A stretch of DNA of 6,504 nt from Acidimicrobiales bacterium (GTDB taxonomy: Bacteria > Actinomycetota > Acidimicrobiia > Acidimicrobiales > CADCSY01): assembly GCA_030447125.1 (NCBI GenBank), contig JAUJLZ010000107.1, positions 1 through 6,504 on the forward strand. The letters are read 5' to 3'. The translations under genes and the position numbers were made by a program. Below, piece after piece: positions 1-4,670 of the stretch. Positions within the stretch are counted from its first letter, which is position 1; every line of letters starts with the position of its first letter. Below the pieces are notes generated by a model. The model was not told where the DNA came from. It was given only the letters and a program-made list of their open reading frames with translations, and did no database searches.

Positions 1-166
1 GGGGGCGGGGGGGTCTCCTGGGCGGGCATCGTGTCGATGCCGCCGAGGATATCCCCGCCCCCGCGCCCCGGCCCTTCAGGACCGGGAAGAAACTACCTGG
101 GCTTCACGGGTGGAGAACCCGCGGGTCAACCGCCCTGAAGGCGCCCAGGTGTTTCTTCCCAGGTCC
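1..166. other. Gene-poor left edge, downstream of whiB7
   Basis: No convincing complete gene was found here. The first bases are a G-run, and most of the rest is the long inverted repeat listed separately. On the minus strand an open frame runs off the left edge. It contains an ATG at 29-27 and reads MPAQETPPPP before the sequence ends. It could be the start of the next minus-strand gene, or an internal part of a frame beginning slightly upstream. There are too few codons to judge and no clear ribosome binding site. Confidence 0.4.
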
Positions 167-167
167 T
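78..167. repeat. Long imperfect inverted repeat (24-bp stem) abutting the whiB7 stop
   Basis: The left arm is 78-102 and the right arm 143-167. They pair over 24 bp in three blocks: AGGACC/GGTCCT (78-83 with 162-167), GGGAAGAAAC/GTTTCTTCCC (84-93 with 151-160) and ACCTGGGC/GCCCAGGT (95-102 with 143-150). The blocks are separated by single-base bulges, A161 and T94. Inside, TTCA (103-106) can pair with TGAA (136-139), and 108-113 with 130-135, extending the stem, with a small palindrome ACCCGCGGGT (117-126) at the tip. The right arm ends on the first base of the whiB7 stop (167-169). There is no U-tract on either side, so this is not a textbook Rho-independent terminator. It may be a U-less terminator, a 3'-end stabiliser, a structured RNA or a relic of a small mobile element. 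Confidence 0.75.
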
Positions 168-529
168 CAGGCCGAGCGGATCTCGGGGACGACGACCACG
201 TCGACCCCGTCGATGACCATGACCTCGGCCGGGCGGTGCTTGGGAGGCCGCCCCCGCCGGCGCTTGTGCGCCAGCACCCGACCGTTCACGAAGAGCTCGC
301 CCCCCCACACGCCGCATGGCTCCTGGCGCTCGAGCGCCGCCTCCAGGCAGGGTCGGCGTACGGGGCAGGTGGTGCACAGGTGCTTGGCCCGGGCGATGTC
401 GTGGAGGTCCTCGGAGAAGAAGAGACCGACCAGGGTGGCGGTACCGTCGTTGCAGGCGGCCGCGGACGAGATGTCGACGGACACCTCCTCGTCGAACACC
501 TCCTCGTCGATCAGCACATCGATGGACAT
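167..529 (-). CDS. whiB7: WhiB7-like (Wbl) iron-sulphur transcriptional regulator
   Basis: The protein has 120 residues. Wbl proteins bind a [4Fe-4S] cluster through four cysteines and act with the primary sigma factor at promoters; WhiB7 (WblC in Streptomyces) activates intrinsic antibiotic-resistance genes. Visible here are Cys26, Cys52, Cys55 and Cys61 (C...CxxCx5C), the GVWGG turn at 73-77, and a basic AT-hook RGRPPK at 92-97. The AT-hook and the surrounding pattern (EP-GVWGGE-F, HKR-RGRP-K) point to the WhiB7 branch. The start is ATG at 529, with GGAAGGAAA (542-534) upstream as ribosome binding site. Oddities are an extra Cys72 directly before GVWGG, where mycobacterial WhiB7 as I recall it has Trp; a tandem 15-bp duplication giving IDEEV-FDEEV near the N-terminus; and a C-terminal tail of about 23 residues after the AT-hook, rich in valine. 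The long leader indicates attenuation control. Wbl assignment is near certain; the WhiB7 subclass is likely. Confidence 0.88.
   Translation of the reverse strand: MSIDVLIDEEVFDEEVSVDISSAAACNDGTATLVGLFFSEDLHDIARAKHLCTTCPVRRPCLEAALERQEPCGVWGGELFVNGRVLAHKRRRGRPPKHRPAEVMVIDGVDVVVVPEIRSA
481..510. repeat. Perfect 15-bp tandem duplication inside whiB7
   Basis: The unit ACACCTCCTCGTCGA occurs twice in direct succession (481-495, 496-510). Read on the minus strand it encodes IDEEV followed by FDEEV in the N-terminal tail of the WhiB7-like protein, before the first cluster cysteine. The 15-bp length keeps the frame, so it looks like a tolerated slippage or duplication event in a non-conserved acidic tail. 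Confidence 0.85.
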
Positions 530-533
530 TGCG

Positions 534-542
534 TTTCCTTCC
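534..542 (-). promoter_or_regulatory. Ribosome binding site of whiB7
   Basis: On the minus strand GGAAGGAAA (542-534) lies just upstream of the ATG at 529, with CGCA between. It lies downstream of the intrinsic terminator, so whiB7 can be translated only from read-through transcripts. It also fixes the start at 529 over any upstream alternative in the same open frame. Confidence 0.7.
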
Positions 543-560
543 GGGTGGTGGCGGCGGGCG

Positions 561-599
561 CCAAAAATCAGAAAGGCCGTCGGGAGATCCCGACGGCCT
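561..599 (-). terminator. Intrinsic terminator in the whiB7 leader (attenuator)
   Basis: On the minus strand AGGCCGTCGGG (599-589) and CCCGACGGCCT (584-574) form a perfect 11-bp GC-rich stem with a 4-nt loop. It is followed by TTCTGATTTTTGG, an interrupted U-tract with five consecutive U. It sits 45 nt before the whiB7 ATG and 27 nt after the stop of the upstream ORF, so it would end transcription before whiB7 by default. A terminator at this position, with a uORF in front, is the known control arrangement of whiB7/wblC genes, where drug-impaired translation of the uORF favours read-through. The hairpin is seen directly; the regulatory role is inferred from the family. Confidence 0.85.
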
Positions 600-605
600 G
601 GGTGA

Positions 606-637
606 CTTCGACGCTTGCGGTGTCGCTTACGTCGAAG
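606..637 (-). promoter_or_regulatory. Secondary hairpin spanning the uORF stop
   Basis: On the minus strand CTTCGACG (637-630) and CGTCGAAG (613-606) form a perfect 8-bp stem around a 16-nt loop that contains the uORF stop codon TAA (629-627). Its 5' arm also overlaps a smaller hairpin, CGAAG-GAGC-CTTCG, immediately upstream. The two are mutually exclusive, so a ribosome pausing near the end of the uORF could select between them. A switching role is inference. Confidence 0.5.
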
Positions 638-845
638 GCTCCTTCGGCCGGCAGGTGCCGTGGGCCGGAATGCCGTTCCCGTCGAGTCGCTTCCCAAAGG
701 ACCGCTCCGACAGAGCGACGGTTCCCAAGGTGGACCACCCGACGGTGGGCATGGCCGTGGCGGTGGCGCCGGTGGGTACGGCTCGAGGCGCGAGGACGCA
801 CGTGCCCGGCTGATGGATGAGCTCTTCTGCTCGCCGCTGCTTCAT
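627..845 (-). CDS. Candidate leader uORF of whiB7 (72 aa)
   Basis: This small ORF starts at ATG 845, reads MKQRRAEELIHQPGTCVLAP at its N-terminus and ends at TAA 627. A ribosome binding site GGGAGG (855-850) lies 4 nt upstream, and third positions are GC-rich as in the neighbours. I recognise no domain. Its value is position: it lies between the inferred promoter (about 917-930) and the terminator (561-599), and its stop is 27 nt before the terminator stem. In whiB7/wblC leaders described in other actinobacteria, a translated uORF senses ribosome inhibition and governs terminator formation. This is a good candidate for that role, although 72 codons is long compared with typical leader peptides, so it could instead be a small gene of its own. 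No conservation data were available. Confidence 0.5.
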   Translation of the reverse strand: MKQRRAEELIHQPGTCVLAPRAVPTGATATAMPTVGWSTLGTVALSERSFGKRLDGNGIPAHGTCRPKEPST

Positions 846-866
846 CGCACCTCCCGACCGCGCTCG

Positions 867-885
867 GCCCCGGCTGATCAGGGGC
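867..885 (-). promoter_or_regulatory. Small hairpin near the 5' end of the whiB7 leader RNA
   Basis: On the minus strand GCCCC (885-881) pairs with GGGGC (871-867) around a loop containing the palindrome CTGATCAG. If transcription starts at about 884-888, this hairpin caps the leader RNA just upstream of the uORF ribosome binding site. No specific function can be assigned. Confidence 0.35.
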
Positions 886-890
886 ACACA

Positions 891-931
891 GGCATACGAC
901 CACGCCGTCGATGCGGCGTCAACCTATTTTC
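891..931 (-). promoter_or_regulatory. Putative whiB7 promoter with AT-rich box, overlapping the MFS stop
   Basis: On the minus strand the stretch AAAATAGGTTGACG (930-917) places an AT-rich box (930-925) two bases ahead of a -35-like TTGACG (922-917). WhiB7-activated promoters, including that of whiB7 itself, are known to carry an AT-rich element just upstream of the -35, which the AT-hook contacts. The -10 is ambiguous: TCGTAT (899-894) has a 17-nt spacer but fits poorly, and TATGCC (896-891) has a 20-nt spacer. The TGA stop of the MFS gene (921-919) is part of the TTGACG box. The promoter call is inference; the AT-rich island is conspicuous in an otherwise GC-saturated region. Confidence 0.5.
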
Positions 932-2196
932 TCCTCCTGCGCCGCCTTCGTGGCCCCAGGCGCGCCTGGCGGTGCGAAACGACCGGGCACGACCACGGTG
1001 CTCACCGCGGCGGCGGCCACCGAGACCAGGCCGCTGGCCACCACCAGGCCGGAGACGCCGAGCGTGGCCGCGGCCACCCCGCCGAGCAGGGCGCCCAGCG
1101 GGATGCTGCCCCACACCCGGACATGGAAGGCCACCAGGTCTGCACCCTCCACCACTCGACCGGCACCGACGTGGAGCAGCGCCCGGGCCAGGACGCCGGC
1201 GGCCATCGAGCCGCCGGCGGCGGCGCCGAGGGCGACGATCGCCGCCAACGGTCGGGCGGGCTCACCCACCAGGCCGGCGGCCACGTGGCCGGCCCCCGAG
1301 ATGGCCAGGGCGATCGCCAGGCCGGCCCGCAGACCGACGACGCGCCCGATCGACGGCGCCAGCAGGGCGCCGAACGCGCTGGAAGCGGCCAGCCCGGCCA
1401 GCAACAGGCCAAAGGCGGGGGCCCCGAGGCCGAGGTCGTCGAGGGCGAAGAGCACGAGGACACCGGCCACGGCGCTGCCCGCGCCCGAGGACAGGGCCGC
1501 CACGATGGTCACGGCTGCAGTACCGGGCGCGAGCGCCGGCACACCGGCGGGACCGACGAGCGGAGCTGGTCCGAGCGACGCGCTCGCCCTCGCCCGATCC
1601 GAGAGCGGCGCTCGCAGCGACAGGGCGGCCAGGGCCGCCAAGGCGAACACGCCCACGTCGAGCAGGAAGGGCAGGGCCGCGGCCAGCTCGTAGACCAGGC
1701 CCCCGACCGGCAGGCCCACCACGGCCAACCCGACCATGGCGTTTCGAACCGGTCGCTGGCCCACCTCCGAGGCCCTGCCTCCTTCCCTGGCCCCGGCCCC
1801 GGCCCCGGCCCCGGCCCCGGCCCCCGTCTCGGCCTGGTCGGCCAGGGCCTCACCCACCCCCACGGCCAGCGCGGCGGCGACCAGGAACAACACGGTCTCG
1901 ACCCCAGCCAGGGCGAGCAGGCCCACCACGGCCACGGCCACGGCCCGAAGGGTGATGCCGAGGCCGAGCACGGTGCGCCGGTCGGCATCCGCCCAGGCCG
2001 AGCGCCCCGCCACCGCCACCACCGCCCAGGGAAGGTGCTGGGCGGCAAAGACCGTGGCCACGGTCAAGGGGTCACGGGTGAGGCCGGCCGCCAGGAGGGC
2101 GAGGGCGGTGGCGACCACGCCGTCACCCACGCCGGCCAGCAGCGCCGAACGGCGTAACCGCCGCTCGTCACCCTCGCGCTGGTCCAGCCGGCTCAC
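919..2196 (-). CDS. MFS transporter, MFS_3/EntS-like efflux protein
   Basis: The protein has 425 residues from the GTG at 2196. It reads as twelve hydrophobic segments in two halves, with a short basic N-terminus (SRLDQREGDERRLRRS) before the first. The loop between helices 2 and 3 carries a degenerate MFS motif A (AGRSAWADADRRT, about 63-75). The sequence GVGEALADQ and later LPFLLDVGVF resemble proton-driven exporters of the MFS_3 group; the substrate cannot be read from sequence. The loop between helices 4 and 5 contains a Gly-Ala repeat (about 125-136) from a GGGGCC DNA repeat. GTG 2196 is preferred because upstream codons form only a glycine/proline and Asp-Gly low-complexity stretch running antisense to the thioesterase, and because a TACGGT -10-like box (2210-2205) would place the transcript start within a base or two of it. 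Its last codons overlap the whiB7 promoter, and whiB7 follows on the same strand. Confidence 0.85.
   Translation of the reverse strand: MSRLDQREGDERRLRRSALLAGVGDGVVATALALLAAGLTRDPLTVATVFAAQHLPWAVVAVAGRSAWADADRRTVLGLGITLRAVAVAVVGLLALAGVETVLFLVAAALAVGVGEALADQAETGAGAGAGAGAGAREGGRASEVGQRPVRNAMVGLAVVGLPVGGLVYELAAALPFLLDVGVFALAALAALSLRAPLSDRARASASLGPAPLVGPAGVPALAPGTAAVTIVAALSSGAGSAVAGVLVLFALDDLGLGAPAFGLLLAGLAASSAFGALLAPSIGRVVGLRAGLAIALAISGAGHVAAGLVGEPARPLAAIVALGAAAGGSMAAGVLARALLHVGAGRVVEGADLVAFHVRVWGSIPLGALLGGVAAATLGVSGLVVASGLVSVAAAAVSTVVVPGRFAPPGAPGATKAAQEEKIG
1789..1824. repeat. (GGCCCC)6 hexanucleotide repeat inside the MFS gene
   Basis: Six uninterrupted copies of GGCCCC are present on the plus strand, which is GGGGCC on the coding minus strand. 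In frame they encode alternating Gly and Ala in the cytoplasmic loop after helix 4. Runs of four G at regular spacing in the mRNA sense are expected to be able to form a G-quadruplex. Pure repeats of this kind are prone to copy-number slippage, and each unit is six bases, so changes stay in frame. Confidence 0.9.
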
Positions 2197-2204
2197 GGCG
2201 GGCC

Positions 2205-2210
2205 ACCGTA
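2205..2210 (-). promoter_or_regulatory. Candidate -10 box for the MFS gene
   Basis: On the minus strand TACGGT (2210-2205) fits the TANNNT pattern of actinobacterial -10 elements. It is followed by eight bases and then the GTG at 2196, which would give a leaderless or nearly leaderless mRNA. No clear -35 is visible. A purine-rich GGAGGAGGGGG stretch lies further upstream but is too far from the start to serve as a ribosome binding site. Confidence 0.35.
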
Positions 2211-2239
2211 GGCCCCCTCCTCCGCTCTTGGGTGGAGGG

Positions 2240-3055
2240 ATGGGCCAGCATGGGGGCGTGCCCACGCCTGCCCCGCCATCTCCATCGCCGTCGCCGTCGC
2301 CATCGCCGTCGCCGTCGCCGTCGCCGTCGCCTTCGCCGTCGAGCGAGCTCGTCAACTTCCCCGGCAAGGGCCGACGGTTCATCTCCACCGGGCGGGTGCG
2401 CTACGGCGACACCGATCCCTCCCGCCGTCTGCGACTCGACGCCCTGGCCCGGGCGGTGCAGGATGCGGGCAACGACGATCTGGCCGACGCCGGCTTCGAT
2501 CCCGCCTCACCCTGGCTCGTGCGCCGCACCTGGGTGTCCGTGCCCGGAGCGTGGCCCCTCCTCGGCGAGGAGCTCACCATCGCCACCTTCTGTTCGGGCT
2601 TCGGCGGTCGCTGGGGCGAGCGCCGCACCTCGCTGCGCTCCGATCAGGGACTGGTCGAGGTGGGCGCGGTGTGGATCCACCTGGGGGACGACGGCCGTCC
2701 CACCCGCGTCCCCGAGGACTTCGTGGCTGTCTACGGACCCTCGACCGGGGGGCGCCGCACCTCCAGTCGACTCCACCACCCCCCGCCCCCGACCGACGTC
2801 CAGACCCGGGCCTGGCCACTGCGATCCAGCGATCTGGACGTCTACGGCCACGTCAACAACACCGCCCTGTGGCTCCCCGTCGAGGACGAGATGGCCCGGC
2901 ACGGCCTCGTCCCCCGCCTGGCCGAGATGGAGTACCGCGAGCCGGTGCAGGCCAACGACGAGCTGACGCTGCTCAGCGACGCCGACGAGGGCGGTCTCCG
3001 GCTCTGGTTGGTCACCGGCAGCGAGGTGCGGGCGTCGGCCTGGCTGGTGGCCTGA
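2240..3055 (+). CDS. Acyl-ACP thioesterase (double hotdog)
   Basis: The protein has 271 residues from ATG 2240. Acyl-ACP thioesterases release free fatty acids from acyl carrier protein in the cytoplasm. The first hotdog begins at about residue 45 with RVRYGDTDPSRRLRLDALAR; the second has SDLDVYGHVNN at 197-207, matching the D-x-N/Y-x-HVNN active-site region of the FatA/FatB-like family (Asp200, His204, Asn206), with Glu215 nearby. The N-terminus before the domain is a Pro-Ser repeat (13-34) from the hexanucleotide repeat. The start is uncertain: ATG 2240 has a purine-rich GGTGGAGGG directly against it, and GTG 2258 is an in-frame alternative (265 aa). Both keep the Pro-Ser tract, because no in-frame start lies between it and the domain. 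The gene is divergent from the MFS gene (43-bp gap) and is followed after 6 bp by a glycosyltransferase, so the two probably share a transcript. Confidence 0.85.
   Translation: MGQHGGVPTPAPPSPSPSPSPSPSPSPSPSPSPSSELVNFPGKGRRFISTGRVRYGDTDPSRRLRLDALARAVQDAGNDDLADAGFDPASPWLVRRTWVSVPGAWPLLGEELTIATFCSGFGGRWGERRTSLRSDQGLVEVGAVWIHLGDDGRPTRVPEDFVAVYGPSTGGRRTSSRLHHPPPPTDVQTRAWPLRSSDLDVYGHVNNTALWLPVEDEMARHGLVPRLAEMEYREPVQANDELTLLSDADEGGLRLWLVTGSEVRASAWLVA
2276..2341. repeat. TCGCCG hexanucleotide repeat, 11 Pro-Ser units
   Basis: Eleven consecutive CCN-TCN codon pairs, mostly CCG TCG with a few CCA, CCT and TCT variants, encode (Pro-Ser)11 at the N-terminus of the thioesterase. The opposite strand would read Asp-Gly repeats. 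The third-base variation shows that the tract is not freshly expanded. It may be a flexible linker with no catalytic role. Confidence 0.9.
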
Positions 3056-3061
3056 ACCGCC

Positions 3062-4135
3062 GTGCTGGTCGACCTGGTCGCCTTCGCCCTCGGCTGGTTC
3101 GCCGGATGGTGGCTGCTGTGGCGCGTCCCGGTCCCGTCCGCCATCGGGGGGCTCCACCGTGTCCCACCACTGTCGGTCGTCGTCCCCGCACGCGACGAGG
3201 AGCAGGCGCTGCCCGTGTTGCTGGCGTCGCTTCGGCCCCAGCTCCACCCGGGAGACGAGGTGATCGTGGTCGACGACCACTCGACCGACGGCACCGCCAC
3301 GGTGGCCCGCCAGGGTGGGGCGGTCCTGGCCGCCGCCCCCGATCTGCCTGCGGGCTGGCAGGGCAAGGCCTGGGCCTGCCACACCGGGGCGGGCCTGGCC
3401 GTCAACCCCCTGTTGGTGTTCCTCGACGCCGACACCCGTTTGGAGCCCGGGGGCCTGGACCGGCTGCGGGTCGCCGCCGAACGGGCCGGCGGGCTGTACT
3501 CGGTGCAGCCCTGGCACGAGGTCCCCCGCCCCCACGAGCGGTTGGCGGCGCTGTTCAACCTGGTGGCCATGATGGGCACGGGAGCCTTCACCCCGCGACC
3601 CGCAGCCGCCAGGGTGGGTGCCTTTGGACCCTGCCTGATCACCACTGCCGGCGACTACCGCTCGGTGGGCGGCCACGCCTCGGTGCGAGGCGCCATCCTC
3701 GACGACGCGGCCCTGGCCCGGCGCTACCGGGAGGCCGGGTTGGCGGTCACCCTTTCCGGCGGGCGGGGCACCATCACCTTTCGCATGTACCCGGCCGGCC
3801 TGTCCCAGCTCGTGGAGGGCTTCACCAAGAACTTCGCCTCCGCCGCCCCGTCCGTCCGTCCCCTGACCCTGGTGCTCCTCGTCGCCTGGCTGGCTGCGCT
3901 CAGCGCTCCGCTGGTGCTGGTGGCCGACGCCCCCGCCGTGGCCGCGGGCTGCTACCTCATCGCCGCCGTCCAGCTCGGCGTCCTGCTCCGGCGCCTCGGC
4001 ACCTTTGGGGCGGTCACCGCTGCGCTGTACCTCGCGCCTCTGGCCATCTTCGTCGCCGTCTTCACCCGATCGCTGGTGGCGACCTTCGTGCGGCGCCGGG
4101 TCAGGTGGAAGGGGCGGGATCTGCCGACGGCTTGA
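3062..4135 (+). CDS. Membrane-associated GT2 glycosyltransferase (CrtQ-like)
   Basis: The protein has 357 residues from GTG 3062. An N-terminal membrane helix (about 4-20) is followed by a GT-A domain with PPLSVVVPARDEE (35-47), EVIVVDDHSTDGT (66-78), GWQGKAWACHTGA (98-110) and the metal-binding DAD (122-124). DD at 214-215 and the MYPAGLSQLVEGFTKNF region (242-258) fit family 2 enzymes of the type annotated as 4,4'-diaponeurosporenoate glycosyltransferase (CrtQ). About three hydrophobic segments follow (roughly 267-289, 292-308 and 315-338) with a basic C-terminus. It likely transfers a sugar from a nucleotide-sugar donor to a lipid at the membrane; the acceptor is unknown and no carotenoid genes are in view. 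It starts 6 bp after the thioesterase stop, without a strong ribosome binding site, suggesting translational coupling. Its last 35 bp overlap the convergent orn gene. Confidence 0.85.
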   Translation: MLVDLVAFALGWFAGWWLLWRVPVPSAIGGLHRVPPLSVVVPARDEEQALPVLLASLRPQLHPGDEVIVVDDHSTDGTATVARQGGAVLAAAPDLPAGWQGKAWACHTGAGLAVNPLLVFLDADTRLEPGGLDRLRVAAERAGGLYSVQPWHEVPRPHERLAALFNLVAMMGTGAFTPRPAAARVGAFGPCLITTAGDYRSVGGHASVRGAILDDAALARRYREAGLAVTLSGGRGTITFRMYPAGLSQLVEGFTKNFASAAPSVRPLTLVLLVAWLAALSAPLVLVADAPAVAAGCYLIAAVQLGVLLRRLGTFGAVTAALYLAPLAIFVAVFTRSLVATFVRRRVRWKGRDLPTA

Positions 4136-4670
4136 CCGGCGGCTTGAACAGCACCTCGCGGTAGTACCGCAGCTCGGCCAGGCTCTCGCGCACGTCATCG
4201 AGGGCCCGGTGGCCTCCGGCCTTGCGGGGCGCGCCGTTGACCACCTCGGGGTACCAACGCTTGGCCAGCTCCTTGAAGGTGGAGACGTCGATCGAGCGGT
4301 AGTGGAGGTAGTCCTCTATCTGAGGTAGGTAAGCGGCGAGGAAGCGGCGGTCGGTCCCGATCGAGTTCCCGCACAGGGGGACCGACTGTGGCTCGCGCAC
4401 GTGCTCGACCAGAAACGCCAAGGTGGTCAGTCCAGCCTGCTCGAGGGTCACGTCGGACTGCTCGATGGCCTTGAGCAACCCGCTGCGGCTGTGCATGTCG
4501 CGCACGGTGTCGCCCATGCCCGCCATCACCTCAGGCGGTTGGTGGATGACCAGGTCGGGGCCCTCGGCCACCACCTCGAGCTCGTCGTCGGTTATCAGGG
4601 TGGCGATCTCGACGATGACGTGGCGGCCCGGGTCGAGGCCGGTCATCTCCAGGTCCATCCACGCGAGCAC
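4101..4670 (-). CDS. orn: Oligoribonuclease
   Basis: The protein has 189 residues and is a 3'-to-5' exoribonuclease that degrades 2-5-nt RNAs, including the pGpG product of c-di-GMP breakdown, in the cytoplasm. All DEDDh signatures are visible: WMDLEMTGLD with Asp6 and Glu8, GNSIGTDRRFL with Asp107, and HRALDDVRESLAELRYYRE with His154 and Asp159. YRSIDVSTFKELAKRWYP (124-141) is also family-typical. Length matches the usual 180-200 residues, plus a short proline-rich tail (about 177-189) that overlaps the end of the glycosyltransferase gene. The start is GTG 4670; ATG at codon 5 (4658) is the alternative. GTG is preferred because a -10-like TACGAT (4682-4677) lies exactly six bases upstream, predicting a leaderless mRNA, and there is no ribosome binding site. 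It is divergent from dut with only 22 bp between them. Confidence 0.95.
   Translation of the reverse strand: MLAWMDLEMTGLDPGRHVIVEIATLITDDELEVVAEGPDLVIHQPPEVMAGMGDTVRDMHSRSGLLKAIEQSDVTLEQAGLTTLAFLVEHVREPQSVPLCGNSIGTDRRFLAAYLPQIEDYLHYRSIDVSTFKELAKRWYPEVVNGAPRKAGGHRALDDVRESLAELRYYREVLFKPPVKPSADPAPST

Noticed and set aside
110..820. Plus-strand open frames opposite whiB7 and its leader
   Set aside because: They are antisense to a clear WhiB protein and have low-complexity, arginine-rich content with no recognisable domain.
878..895. Five-codon minus-strand ORF (MPVCP) at the start of the whiB7 leader
   Set aside because: It has no ribosome binding site, and its ATG probably lies upstream of, or within, the -10 region of the inferred promoter, so it is unlikely to be on the transcript.
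568..903. Minus-strand 111-codon open frame running through the leader and into the terminator
   Set aside because: It is in a different frame from the ribosome-binding-site-equipped uORF, is arginine/histidine-rich as expected of chance frames in GC-rich DNA, and ends inside the terminator U-tract.
615..2157. Very long plus-strand open frames (over 400 codons) opposite the MFS gene
   Set aside because: Composition is almost entirely Arg, Pro, Gly, Ala and His with no domain; they are mirror frames of the MFS coding sequence caused by the lack of stop codons in GC-rich DNA.
2276..2341. Possible CRISPR-like array from regular repeats
   Set aside because: The units are contiguous hexanucleotides without spacers and are in-frame coding Pro-Ser codons.
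2197..2388. N-terminal extension of the MFS protein with an Asp-Gly repeat starting at ATG 2388
   Set aside because: It runs antisense to the thioesterase N-terminus and is low-complexity glycine/proline/Asp-Gly. GTG 2196 gives a normal MFS start just before helix 1.
2507..4198. 563-codon minus-strand open frame opposite the thioesterase and glycosyltransferase
   Set aside because: It is low-complexity and antisense to two well-supported enzymes that show all expected motifs.
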